Part shown: positions 1 to 8,506 of the stretch, piece after piece
Layout of the letters: every line of letters begins with the position of its first letter
How positions within the stretch are numbered: position 1 is the stretch's first letter
Assembly: GCA_020442385.1 (NCBI GenBank)
Contig: JAGRKE010000006.1
Coordinates: 1 to 64,000 of the forward strand
Direction of reading: 5' to 3'
Source of the DNA: Alphaproteobacteria bacterium
GTDB lineage: Bacteria; Pseudomonadota; Alphaproteobacteria; Micavibrionales; Micavibrionaceae
DNA length: 64,000 nt
The notes under the pieces: model-generated
What the model was told of the DNA's origin: nothing
Database searches by the model: none
What the model saw: the letters and a program-made list of their open reading frames with translations, nothing else
Made by a program: the position numbers and the translations under genes

Positions 1-473
1 ATCTGGCCGCCAAATACGCTGCCCAGAGAAGGCTTCAGCGTCGCCCATTTACCATCGGCTTCGACGCGAATCTCTTTTAAAACCTTAATCACCTTACGCG
101 GTTTGGCCTGCGAAACAACGCCCGCCTCTTCGATAAGAGCAACAAACGGCGCAGAGCTGCCATCCATAGCGGGAATTTCCGCACCATCAATCTCAATCAA
201 GGCATTATCAATGCCGCAGCCGCGCAGCGCAGCCATTAAATGCTCCACTGTACCAATGACAACACTATCAGTGTTACCAATTACGGTGCAAAGCTGTGTG
301 TCCACCACGTGATCCCACAGGGCTGGCACAACATTATTCTTGTCGGTAATATCCGTGCGCACAAACACAACCCCATGCCCGGCGCGTGCAGGGTGGATTG
401 TCATCGTTATATCCGCGCCAGAGTGCAGGCCGATATCCGTGATACTAATGCTGTTTTTCAGTGTTTGTTGCAT
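1..473 (-). CDS. lpxC: UDP-3-O-acyl-N-acetylglucosamine deacetylase LpxC (3' end beyond window)
   Basis: This is the N-terminal ~157 residues of LpxC, the zinc deacetylase that performs the committed step of lipid A synthesis in the cytoplasm. The translation begins MQQTLKNSISITDIGLHSG, the classic LpxC start, and contains TVEHLMAALRG with the zinc-ligand histidine, followed by the MDGSSAPFV motif. The gene runs off the left edge, so the C-terminal domain cannot be judged. It lies downstream of ftsZ in the same direction but behind a strong terminator, so it probably has its own promoter in the ~95 bp between that terminator and its ATG. The ftsZ-lpxC order is common in proteobacteria. Confidence 0.96.
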   Translation of the reverse strand, partial: MQQTLKNSISITDIGLHSGADITMTIHPARAGHGVVFVRTDITDKNNVVPALWDHVVDTQLCTVIGNTDSVVIGTVEHLMAALRGCGIDNALIEIDGAEIPAMDGSSAPFVALIEEAGVVSQAKPRKVIKVLKEIRVEADGKWATLKPSLGSVFGGQ

Positions 474-567
474 GCTTAAAAATTCTATTACGTTAAACCG
501 CTTCTCTATAAATATAGGAAAGCCGCGCGCCAACAACAAATCACACTTTATTGCGCTTTGTTACAGT

Positions 568-596
568 AAAAAGGGCCCTGCGAACAGAGCCCTTTT
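568..596 (-). terminator. Rho-independent terminator between ftsZ and lpxC
   Basis: A 12-bp stem (one G-T wobble) closed by a cgaa loop on the plus strand, which reads TTCG on the transcribed minus strand, sits between the ftsZ stop and lpxC. On the minus strand the stem is followed by a run of five T residues. The plus-strand reading also has a short T tail, so it may be weakly bidirectional. It should separate ftsZ from lpxC transcription. Confidence 0.8.
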
Positions 597-617
597 CTAC
601 ACAAATCCAGGATGGAA

Positions 618-2303
618 TTAATTCGCCTGACGCCGCAGGAAGGCTGGAATATCCAGCTCATCATCACTCTTGGACGGTTTATCGATATTCAGGCTGCCTT
701 GTGATGGCCCCTGTGGAACAGTCTGCGCCCCGCCCAAAGTGGGGGAGGCAACGCGTTGACGCGGTTTGTGATCTTCTTTGATTCCCTCAACAGCCTGCTG
801 CACGCTGCCGGTGATTCGCTCGAACAACGACGGAGAGGCTTTTTTCTCCTGTGGTGTCGGCAATTTCGGCGGATTAAGCTTCAAGCCCGGAGAGGCAATC
901 GGCTGATATGCAGGAGCACTGCTTGTCGGCGCAGCGTGAAAACTGCCAGGCGCGGTAATATTCGCATCGGAAACAGCTTCCATAGGCTTGGGTGGAATAA
1001 AAGAATCTTTATAACGCTCACCGCGCAAAGCTGTATTTTGCGGCAGGGCTTCGCCTTCACCCGCTTCACCAGCATCAACGGCAAACTCACGCTGCTCAAA
1101 CATGTCGCGCTCAGGATCACTTGCCGTGATTTTTGGAACAGGATTGGTTTTAGCCGCTGGCACGAAACTTGGCAGTGACGGACCAGCGCCAACTGTGGGT
1201 GCAATCCGCTGCGCTGTTGCGATTTTCGGCTCTTCAGAAGCGCTATCCGTATTGGGAGTAGCGCGCTCCAGTGATGTGCGTTTATTCACATCAATCGTAC
1301 CGTTTCCCCCGCCGGAAATTGTCTTTCTCTTGGCTTCGCGCTCAATACCAGTTGCGACAATCGAAACGCGCATTGTACCCTCAAGCCCCTCATCAAAGGT
1401 CGCACCAAAGATGATATTCGCGTCAGGATCAACCTCGTCACGGATACGATTACAGGCTTCGTCGGCCTCGAACAAGGTCATGTCATAACCGCCGGTCACG
1501 TTAATGATAACGCCGTGCGCACCCTTCATCGATACATCATCCAGAAGCGGATTGTTGATCGCAGCCTCAGCAGCCTCAATCGCGCGCTTATCACCGCTCG
1601 CTTCGCCGGTTCCCATCATGGCCTTACCCATCTCCAGCATCGCTGTGCGGATATCGGCAAAGTCCAGATTCACAAGACCGGGGCGAACCATCAGGTCGGT
1701 TACGCCGCGCACGCCCGATTGCAACACGCTGTCCGCCATCTTAAAAGCTTCGGCAAATGTCGTTTTCTCATTGGCGATGCGGAACAAATTCTGATTCGGA
1801 ATAACAATCAACGTATCGACATAGCCCTGCATTTCTTCAAGACCTGTTTCCGCTGATTTCATACGGTGAGAGCCTTCAAAGTGGAATGGCTTGGTGACAA
1901 CACCAACGGTCAAAATACCGCGCTCACGGCACGCTTTAGCAATTACTGGCGCGGCGCCGGTTCCCGTACCACCACCCATACCGGCAGTAACGAAAGCCAT
2001 ATTCGCGCCATCAAGATATTGTAAAACTTCTTCCAGCGACTCTTCTGCCGCAGCCCTACCAACCTCAGGCTTCGATCCCGCGCCCAAACCGCCGGTAACA
2101 TGCGCGCCGAGCTGGATCTTGTGTTCGCAAAGGGAATTATCAAGCGCCTGCGCATCTGTGTTGCAGACAAGGAACTCACAGCCTTCAAGGCCTGAGGAAA
2201 TCATGTTGTTTACAGCGTTACCGCCCGCACCCCCGACACCGATTACGGCAATTTTCGGCGAGAGCTTTTGAACGTCGGTTGGCTGCATTTTTATATTAAT
2301 CAT
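618..2303 (-). CDS. ftsZ: Cell division GTPase FtsZ
   Basis: Tubulin-like GTPase that polymerises into the Z ring at mid-cell. The GTP-binding signature GGGTGTG is at about residues 110-116, with the AGGNAVNNM nucleotide-binding loop near residue 26. The core ends near residue 325, followed by a roughly 220-residue disordered linker and the conserved C-terminal tail [15 protein letters not shown], which binds FtsA and other partners. At 561 residues it is much longer than E. coli FtsZ, as is usual for alphaproteobacteria. The ATG at 2303 is chosen because homologues start near here and a GGGGGA ribosome site precedes it. A TTG 15 bases upstream is in frame but less likely. It is the last dcw gene before the terminator. 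Confidence 0.98.
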   Translation of the reverse strand: MINIKMQPTDVQKLSPKIAVIGVGGAGGNAVNNMISSGLEGCEFLVCNTDAQALDNSLCEHKIQLGAHVTGGLGAGSKPEVGRAAAEESLEEVLQYLDGANMAFVTAGMGGGTGTGAAPVIAKACRERGILTVGVVTKPFHFEGSHRMKSAETGLEEMQGYVDTLIVIPNQNLFRIANEKTTFAEAFKMADSVLQSGVRGVTDLMVRPGLVNLDFADIRTAMLEMGKAMMGTGEASGDKRAIEAAEAAINNPLLDDVSMKGAHGVIINVTGGYDMTLFEADEACNRIRDEVDPDANIIFGATFDEGLEGTMRVSIVATGIEREAKRKTISGGGNGTIDVNKRTSLERATPNTDSASEEPKIATAQRIAPTVGAGPSLPSFVPAAKTNPVPKITASDPERDMFEQREFAVDAGEAGEGEALPQNTALRGERYKDSFIPPKPMEAVSDANITAPGSFHAAPTSSAPAYQPIASPGLKLNPPKLPTPQEKKASPSLFERITGSVQQAVEGIKEDHKPRQRVASPTLGGAQTVPQGPSQGSLNIDKPSKSDDELDIPAFLRRQAN

Positions 2304-2616
2304 TGTGCGATCCCCCAAGGATTTCTCTTATGTACGGCCCACACATGAAAGTGCGCCGCGGTAGGTGATGGAATTTAGTCTAGGTAAGTTTGGGCACGCA
2401 GAAAAGCGAAAATATGTAAGGATTCACAGGGTTGCTGTGGATTTCTCATACTCCGAGCATACCATTGCCTCATAAAAAGATTCAAATTTGCGCGCTAAGT
2501 GACTCATCCGATTCATTTTTTTGAAAAACCAAAATCATCTGCGGCTTGTGTAAAAATCTATACACAAAATACTGTGGATAATTAAGGGATTAAAAAATAA
2601 GCCTTTGAACGTTTTG
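2304..2616. other. ftsA-ftsZ intergenic region, AT-rich, probable ftsZ control region
   Basis: This 313-bp gap is the longest non-coding stretch inside the dcw cluster, whose other same-strand junctions are mostly overlaps or very short gaps. No ORF with recognisable content occupies it on either strand. The half next to ftsA is strongly AT-rich and contains DnaA-box-like 9-mers (separate entry). A GAGTC (GANTC class) lies near 2500. No convincing -35/-10 pair could be fixed by eye. Its length suggests an independent promoter for ftsZ, as known in Caulobacter, but that is inference. Confidence 0.6.
2547..2581. promoter_or_regulatory. Cluster of three DnaA-box-like sites upstream of ftsZ
   Basis: Position 2573-2581 (minus strand) is TTATCCACA, an exact DnaA box. 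Position 2547-2555 (minus strand) is TTTTACACA, which fits TTWTNCACA. Position 2558-2566 (plus strand) is CTATACACA, one mismatch from that consensus. Three sites within 35 bp in mixed orientation in an AT-rich segment suggest DnaA-responsive control of ftsZ. Weaker two-mismatch copies lie at 2420-2428 and 2436-2444. Binding itself is inferred. Confidence 0.5.
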
Positions 2617-3888
2617 CTACCAGTTTTCATGGAGCCACATCTTGGTGCGCTCCCACAAACTGCCCGGCTCGACCTGCGCCATGATATCCGCAGGCATCTC
2701 GTGGGCGTGCTCGGACACATAGGTGAGCAAGCCTGCCGCCGTCGCAAAGGCCGGGCCGCCTACCGCATCGGGAAGACCGCTGAGGCGGATCGGACGCCCC
2801 AGACGAATTTGCTTATCGAGCACATGCTGCCCCAAATCTTTAAGCCCTGAGAGCTGGCTGGCGCCGCCGGTCAGAACTACCCTGCGGCCCAGAGCCGCGC
2901 CCAAACCACTATCTTTCAGGCGCGCCCGCACCAACTCAAAAATCTCTTCAACGCGCGGCTGAATGATCCCAACCAGCAGCGAGCGCGGAATGTGATTGGG
3001 CTCGGAAGACGCATCCTCACCCAAACGCGGCACATCAATCAATTCATTCTCATCGGCGTGCGAGGCCATGGCATTGCCGTATAAAATCTTCAGACGCTCC
3101 GCATCATGCACGGCGGTCGTCAGCCCCTTGGCGATATCGCTCGTCACATGCTCACCGCCGATGGGGATCGCATCGCTATAGATAATGTTGCCGCCATGAA
3201 AAACGGCAAAGGATGTAACGCCGCCGCCCATATCAATAACCGTACAGCCCAAATCCATCTCATCTTCAACCAGTGAGGCCAAACCCGACGCATAAGCCGA
3301 AACGCACAGCGCGGAGATATCAAGATGCGAGCGCTCAATACAGCTCGCCATATTTTGCAACGCGCCCATATCCCCGGTCACCATATGAATATCAACACTC
3401 ATATTCTGACCGTGCATGCCGCGCGGCTCACGAATGCCGTCATGTCCGTCAATGCGGTATCCTACAGGAATTGTATGGACCAACTCATATTCATCGCTGA
3501 CCACCTGCTCCTGCGCCTTGGCTAGCGCGCGGCGTACGTCGTTATCGGTAATCTCATGCCCGGCCACTTGTACATCGGCGGTATGACCATGCGACATCGC
3601 ATGCACGCCGGGCAGATTGACCACCACCTCGCGCAGCGGATAACCCTTCATGACTTTTGCGGCCATATTCTCTGCCGCATGAACGGTATGACGAATGGCG
3701 TTCTCCGCCTTATCCAGATCGGTAATCGTGCCGCTTTTCACGCCCGCCGAGCCATGATGGCCAACACCCAAAACTTCGAATGTGCCCTCATCATCAATCA
3801 CCCGGCCAATAAAACAGGCGATTTTGCTGCTGCCGATATCCAGCGCCGCAACCAACGATCCCTTTGGCTTATGTTTTATCTTCATCAT
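2617..3888 (-). CDS. ftsA: Cell division protein FtsA (actin-like membrane tether for FtsZ)
   Basis: Actin-fold ATPase that anchors FtsZ filaments to the inner membrane and recruits later divisome proteins. It shows the phosphate-1 motif LDIGSSKIA near residue 16, the phosphate-2 motif DMGGGVTSF, and the adenosine motif LTGGASQLSG. The C-terminus (GSLWERTKMWLHENW) looks like the amphipathic membrane-targeting helix. At 423 residues it has the normal length. The start overlaps nothing and lies 2 bases after the ftsQ stop; a second ATG follows immediately, so the true start could be one codon later. It is the last gene before the long gap preceding ftsZ. Confidence 0.97.
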   Translation of the reverse strand: MMKIKHKPKGSLVAALDIGSSKIACFIGRVIDDEGTFEVLGVGHHGSAGVKSGTITDLDKAENAIRHTVHAAENMAAKVMKGYPLREVVVNLPGVHAMSHGHTADVQVAGHEITDNDVRRALAKAQEQVVSDEYELVHTIPVGYRIDGHDGIREPRGMHGQNMSVDIHMVTGDMGALQNMASCIERSHLDISALCVSAYASGLASLVEDEMDLGCTVIDMGGGVTSFAVFHGGNIIYSDAIPIGGEHVTSDIAKGLTTAVHDAERLKILYGNAMASHADENELIDVPRLGEDASSEPNHIPRSLLVGIIQPRVEEIFELVRARLKDSGLGAALGRRVVLTGGASQLSGLKDLGQHVLDKQIRLGRPIRLSGLPDAVGGPAFATAAGLLTYVSEHAHEMPADIMAQVEPGSLWERTKMWLHENW

Positions 3889-3890
3889 GT

Positions 3891-4745
3891 CTAGATATTA
3901 CTCCCGGCTTTAACCGACGCCTTATATTCCTGCACCGCGCCGGGGCGTGTACGTACAACAATGCGCCCGGCCTCACGCAGATCAATCGCGCTTAAATCCT
4001 TATCCAGTAAATTATCCTGCTCTTGCGCCGCGGCAAGCCTGCGCAGTGCATAGCCGATATCTTCTTCCGGCAGCTTCACGCTCACACCCGATTTCAGTTG
4101 CACATCCCAGCGGCGGTTACCCACCCAGCTCACCGATTTTGTGCGCTCATAAATCAATGGCTCGGCCTTAAGGTCGGCAAACAGCGCGGGCGCATGGGCT
4201 GGCGCTTGCCCCCCCAAAACAATAATCAGGTCTTTAAAGGGCGATAAGCCACTGGAGGTTATCACCTCGCCTTTTTGATCCAGAACACTAAGCTTTTTAT
4301 CCTTTTGCCAAAGCGCCAGCGGCTCGCGCTCGGTCAGCTCAATATAAATTGTGTTCGGGAAACGGCGCTCAACCCGCGCTGATTTAACCCACGCCACACG
4401 CTCAACCAGCGCTTTGGCCTCTGCCGGATTAAAGGAAAAAAGCGGGTCACCGCGCTTTACGTTTATAATCGCTTTCAGGACATCCGCATCACTATGTACC
4501 CGCCCCTCAACCAGAATATTTTCAACTGTAAAACCCATATTAGCAGTGATTTTAAGCGTCTTATTCTCTATCCAATCCGCTGTGGCCGTATCCGCATCGC
4601 TGAGAAAAAACCAAGAGCCGAGCCAGCCCAACGCCACAAGAATCGCCAGCAAAACACCAAAGCGTTTCAGCCACGGCAAAACAACCGCAAGCTTGCCTTT
4701 GCGTCGTTTATTTATTGTTTGTCGTCGTGTTCCGATCAGAGCCAT
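3891..4745 (-). CDS. ftsQ: Cell division protein FtsQ
   Basis: Bitopic divisome protein linking early and late assembly. It has a basic cytoplasmic N-terminus (RRQTINKRRKGK), one transmembrane segment at about residues 28-49, a POTRA domain (start ENILVEGRVHSDADVLKAI) and the FtsQ/DivIB beta domain with the RRFPNTIYIELTEREPLALWQ-like stretch shared by the family. The 284-residue length is typical. It sits 25 bases after ddl and 2 bases before ftsA, the conserved ddl-ftsQ-ftsA arrangement. Confidence 0.96.
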   Translation of the reverse strand: MALIGTRRQTINKRRKGKLAVVLPWLKRFGVLLAILVALGWLGSWFFLSDADTATADWIENKTLKITANMGFTVENILVEGRVHSDADVLKAIINVKRGDPLFSFNPAEAKALVERVAWVKSARVERRFPNTIYIELTEREPLALWQKDKKLSVLDQKGEVITSSGLSPFKDLIIVLGGQAPAHAPALFADLKAEPLIYERTKSVSWVGNRRWDVQLKSGVSVKLPEEDIGYALRRLAAAQEQDNLLDKDLSAIDLREAGRIVVRTRPGAVQEYKASVKAGSNI

Positions 4746-4770
4746 GGAAACTCAGTCTTCTATTTAGGGT

Positions 4771-5991
4771 TTAACGTTTGAATAAACGCGCCTCTTTTGG
4801 GACAGGATCTTTGAGCAAAGATTTTTTACGGCGCGCCGCAAGCGCTTCTTCGATTAAGTTTGAGAGAAAATCGGCAAAGAGTAAAGGCTCGGATGCAGCT
4901 TCCCACAGAAAGTATCCATAAGAACCGGGAATGGGGTTTACCTCATTCATCCAAATTTCGCCCGTTTTTGAATCGGAAATAAAATCAATGCGCGGCGCGC
5001 CTGTACGGCCCATTGCGCCATAAAGCCGCGCGGCCCAACTGCGGATTTTTTCTTCCATATCCTTATCCAATGCCGGGTTCAACTCGCGTGTGAGCGAGAG
5101 CATCCCCTCGCTGATTGTGCCCGGTGTTTTCAAACTGCCTCCGCCCAGCTTGTCGCCAGTCTTGCCACCGCCGGAGAGATATTTTTGCTTAAAATCAAGC
5201 AATTCATCTTGCGCCTTGGGACGCTCAATCGCTGAGGTTTTAATCTCACCTGCGATGTTGCCCACCGCCACATTATACTCAACAAGGTTTTTCACGAACG
5301 GCTCAACAATCGCCACATCATCCATTTCAAAAATCGGCGGCAGGCAGGCGCTGAGCTCTTCAAAACTATTAACCTTGGCCACGCCGATTGAGCTGCCCAG
5401 ATGCGCGGGCTTGAGAATCATTGGAAAATCGATACCCCCAACCATTTCTTTCAAGCTCTCCGCCGGAATGAAGTATCCCTCTTGCGGGCGCTCAATGATG
5501 CCATAAGGCAAATGCGGAATATCCAAATCATTCAAAATGCGCTTGGTGGCAACCTTATCCATCATAATGGTCGAAGCCATAATGCGCATCCCGCCATACG
5601 CGACGCCGCAAAGCTCCAGCGCGCCTTGAACGCAGCCATCCTCGCCATACAGCCCGTGAAAAACAGGCAGCGCCACATCAAATTCAATCGGATCGCCCTT
5701 GCTGAACAACCCGGATTTCTTGGGCAACAAACGCCCAATTTTTGATGCGCTCATATCCAGCGTCACGGCCATGGTCTTCTTGCGTGATTCGGCGCTTAGC
5801 ATATAATTAGCACGTTCGCGCAAAACATCACCCACCAGCCATTCACCGTCCGCTGTCACATAGACCGGGAAGGCCTCATAGCGTGTCTGATCTATCGCCC
5901 CCAGAATCTGCAAGCCGGAGACCACACTCACATCATGTTCGGGCGATCTTCCGCCAAACAAAACTGCGACGCGCTTTTTATTCTGAGACAT
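4771..5991 (-). CDS. ddl: D-alanine--D-alanine ligase (ATP-grasp), variant form
   Basis: ATP-grasp ligase expected to join two D-alanines for the peptidoglycan stem peptide. The N-terminal LFGGRSPEHDVSVVSG and the HGLYGEDGCVQG motif (residues 112-123) are canonical, and KPAHLGSSIGV and the metal-binding MNEVNP are present. It differs from standard Ddl in two places. The omega-loop motif, here DFKQKY (266-271), is followed by a Gly-rich insertion (about 273-286). The usual NTMPG element reads NPIPGSYGYFLWE (352-364). The 406-residue length exceeds E. coli DdlB (about 306). It lies next to ftsQ as in other dcw clusters but is separated from murB by two plus-strand genes. Specificity for a different second substrate (such as D-Ser or D-Lac) is possible and cannot be read from sequence. 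Confidence 0.9.
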   Translation of the reverse strand: MSQNKKRVAVLFGGRSPEHDVSVVSGLQILGAIDQTRYEAFPVYVTADGEWLVGDVLRERANYMLSAESRKKTMAVTLDMSASKIGRLLPKKSGLFSKGDPIEFDVALPVFHGLYGEDGCVQGALELCGVAYGGMRIMASTIMMDKVATKRILNDLDIPHLPYGIIERPQEGYFIPAESLKEMVGGIDFPMILKPAHLGSSIGVAKVNSFEELSACLPPIFEMDDVAIVEPFVKNLVEYNVAVGNIAGEIKTSAIERPKAQDELLDFKQKYLSGGGKTGDKLGGGSLKTPGTISEGMLSLTRELNPALDKDMEEKIRSWAARLYGAMGRTGAPRIDFISDSKTGEIWMNEVNPIPGSYGYFLWEAASEPLLFADFLSNLIEEALAARRKKSLLKDPVPKEARLFKR

Positions 5992-6092
5992 GAGATGACC
6001 TAAGGGCTTAATTTCTTTGATGATTGCGTTTATTAAGATATTTGAGTAGTGATTAAACCACGAAACCCTATGACATTAAAGAGCGTTTAGCC

Positions 6093-6875
6093 TTGAAGAT
6101 TTATCAATCCCAAAATGCACAGATGCACTATACCGTTTCAGGCGTGGAAACGGCGCAGCCTGTGATATGGGCGCATGGGTGGGGCCAAACCCATCAGGGG
6201 TTGGAAGCTTTAAAAACGCCGTTTGAGCAAATCGGCCATCATTACGCATTGGATTTTTGCGGCTTCGGGCAATCCCCTGAACCGCTTACACCTTGGGGTA
6301 CAGAAGATTACGCCGATTTTGTTGCGGAGTTTATTAAGAACGAAATTAAAAAGCCGGTTCTGTGGATCGGGCATTCCTTTGGCTGCCGGGTTGGGATTCA
6401 AATTGCCGCGCGCCATCCAGAGTTGATAACGGGACTGTGCCTGATTGCTGGCGCGGGACTGCCGCGCAAACGCCCGCTGCTTAAAAAACTGTATTTCAAA
6501 ACCCGCATCCTGACTTACAAGCTTCTAAAAAAACTGTCTCTGATCAATCTTATAAACAAAGACTGGCTAGCGCGTAAATTCGGCTCGGCAGATTACAAAA
6601 ACACCTCCGGCACAATGCGTCAGGTCTTTGTCAAAGTGGTTAATGAGGACCTAAGCCCGCAGGCGCAAAGCATTCAATGCTTCACCCAGTTAATTTACGG
6701 ACAAAACGATACCGAAACGCCGCCGGAGATTGGCGAGCGTTTAAAGTCGTTGATACCTCGCTCAGAAATGGTTCACCTTGCAAGCCAAGATCATTATAGT
6801 GTTTTGGCCGATGGCCGCCATCAGGTCACACCAATTTTGAAAAAATTCATTGAAGGACACAGTGAAACATCATGA
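6093..6875 (+). CDS. Alpha/beta hydrolase, coupled to membrane Mur ligase
   Basis: Alpha/beta-hydrolase fold enzyme of about 260 residues with an HGWGQ oxyanion loop (near residue 29), the nucleophile elbow GHSFG (Ser near residue 93), and a C-terminal QDHYSVL histidine region. No signal peptide is seen, so it is probably cytoplasmic. The likely start is a TTG at 6093 preceded by AAGAG; the nearest upstream ATG (6070) is in another frame and stops at once. Its stop overlaps the start of the next gene as ATGA, so the two are translationally coupled. This pair interrupts the dcw cluster on the opposite strand, which hints at a cell-wall or precursor-related substrate, but the substrate is unknown. 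Confidence 0.85.
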   Translation: MKIYQSQNAQMHYTVSGVETAQPVIWAHGWGQTHQGLEALKTPFEQIGHHYALDFCGFGQSPEPLTPWGTEDYADFVAEFIKNEIKKPVLWIGHSFGCRVGIQIAARHPELITGLCLIAGAGLPRKRPLLKKLYFKTRILTYKLLKKLSLINLINKDWLARKFGSADYKNTSGTMRQVFVKVVNEDLSPQAQSIQCFTQLIYGQNDTETPPEIGERLKSLIPRSEMVHLASQDHYSVLADGRHQVTPILKKFIEGHSETS

Positions 6876-8497
6876 TTGAACTTGCCAACACCAGCCTTGT
6901 GTTCGTTGCCTACGCTGCCTTTGCGCTTAAGCGCCTCATGACCTATTTGCATGTTCTTCAGCAAGATGACTACGAAAACAGCCGCCTGATGAAATGGGTC
7001 TGGCAGCACAAAGCTTTCGATAAACGTATGAGCTTTGCCCTGCTGGTTTTGGGCGGTGCGCAGTTTTACATCGAGGCTTTCTTTATCAATTTTGTGATTT
7101 TCATGTGTTTTATCATTCTCGCCTATACGGAGAAAGATCCGCGCAAAAACTCAAAGAAAAAGCTGGTTGCAACCGCGCGCGCGCACCGCATATTCTGGCC
7201 CAGCTTTGCGCTTGTTTGCGCTCTTGGCGTTCCCTCTTTTTACTATTCACACCCATGGCCGTGGATTTTCACCGTTCAGATGATTTTGCCTTCAATCCTG
7301 ATCGTTAATTTGTTCCTGCAACCCTTTGAAGAGCTGATCCGTAAAAAATACTGGAACGAAGCCCGCGCTAAAATCCAAAGACTTCAGCCCACCGTCATCG
7401 GCATTACCGGTTCTTTCGGTAAAACCTCGGTGAAACATATTCTCGGCCATATTTTAAGGATGAACGCGCTGACCCTCATCACACCGGGCAGCGTCAATAC
7501 GCCGATGGGCATTACCCGCATCATCCGTGAGCAATTGGAAGAAGAACACAAGTTTTTCGTTGTTGAAATGGGCGCTTATGGGCCCGGATCAATTAAACAT
7601 TTATGTAGATTAACGCCGCCGGATATTGGAATCATCACCGCAATCGGCCATGCGCATTACGAGCGCTTTAAGACGCTGGAGCGTGTCTCAGAAGCCAAGT
7701 TCGAGCTTGCCCAGGCCGTTATGGCCAAGGACGGCAAAATCATTATACATGAGCGTACTTTGCGCTTCCCCTATCCCCGCAAATTAAAGGCTGAAAATCC
7801 CGGCGCTTTTATTGTTTGCGGCGAACCGGCGGCAATTGACCCTGAAAAAAGGAAACATGTTTCATACTTATCGCCAGACGACGTTCATATTCAAAAAGTT
7901 GAGCAACGATCAAACGGAATTGAAACACGCCTAACATGGAATGGCACGACCTATATCGTCGAGGCACCGCTCTATGGCCTGCATCACGGACACAACCTTG
8001 CTCTTGCTTTTGTTACCGCACTGCAGCTCGGCATCGAAAGTGATGCGATCCATGCGGCGCTTCAGAGCCTTTCGCAAATCGAGCACAGACTTCAAGTGAC
8101 ACAACGTCCAGATCAAACCGTTTTGATCGACGATGCCTTCAACTCCAACCCTGTCGGTTTTAGCTCCGCGCTTGAGCTTTTGGGACAGCTAAAAAATCAG
8201 GGCCGCGCAATTTTGATAACGCCAGGAATGATCGAACTCGGCAGCTCTCATTATGAAGCTCATTTAAAAATTGGCGAGTTCGCCGGAGAAATTTGCGATG
8301 TCGCGCTTGTGGTAAATTCGGGGCGTATTCCATCCTTCGTGAAGGGCTTCAAAAACACAGGCGGATCAAAAACACTTATTGAAGTGGATACGTTCCAAGA
8401 GGCTTCGGCATGGGTTGAGAAAAACAAGCAGCCTAAAGACGTAATCCTGATTGAAAATGATTTGCCGGATATGTATGAGCGCATCCCGAAGATGTAG
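6872..8497 (+). CDS. Membrane-anchored MurF-type Mur ligase
   Basis: A 541-residue Mur ligase whose usual N-terminal UDP-substrate domain is replaced by about 150 residues with roughly four hydrophobic membrane segments (about 4-19, 54-84, 108-123, 132-150). The ligase core is complete: P-loop GITGSFGKT (177-185), SVNTPMG (207-213), EMGAYGPGS (232-240), the carbamylated-lysine region SEAKFEL (Lys 276), HGHN (372-375), the MurF-type DDAFNSNP (420-427) and GMIELG (452-457). MurF joins D-Ala-D-Ala to the UDP-MurNAc-tripeptide; this protein likely does that or a related ligation at the membrane. It overlaps the upstream hydrolase gene by ATGA and diverges from ddl. The canonical murF slot holds a motif-less protein, so this gene is the best candidate for MurF activity in the window. 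Confidence 0.85.
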   Translation: MIELANTSLVFVAYAAFALKRLMTYLHVLQQDDYENSRLMKWVWQHKAFDKRMSFALLVLGGAQFYIEAFFINFVIFMCFIILAYTEKDPRKNSKKKLVATARAHRIFWPSFALVCALGVPSFYYSHPWPWIFTVQMILPSILIVNLFLQPFEELIRKKYWNEARAKIQRLQPTVIGITGSFGKTSVKHILGHILRMNALTLITPGSVNTPMGITRIIREQLEEEHKFFVVEMGAYGPGSIKHLCRLTPPDIGIITAIGHAHYERFKTLERVSEAKFELAQAVMAKDGKIIIHERTLRFPYPRKLKAENPGAFIVCGEPAAIDPEKRKHVSYLSPDDVHIQKVEQRSNGIETRLTWNGTTYIVEAPLYGLHHGHNLALAFVTALQLGIESDAIHAALQSLSQIEHRLQVTQRPDQTVLIDDAFNSNPVGFSSALELLGQLKNQGRAILITPGMIELGSSHYEAHLKIGEFAGEICDVALVVNSGRIPSFVKGFKNTGGSKTLIEVDTFQEASAWVEKNKQPKDVILIENDLPDMYERIPKM

Positions 8498-8506
8498 GGA
8501 ACAGCC

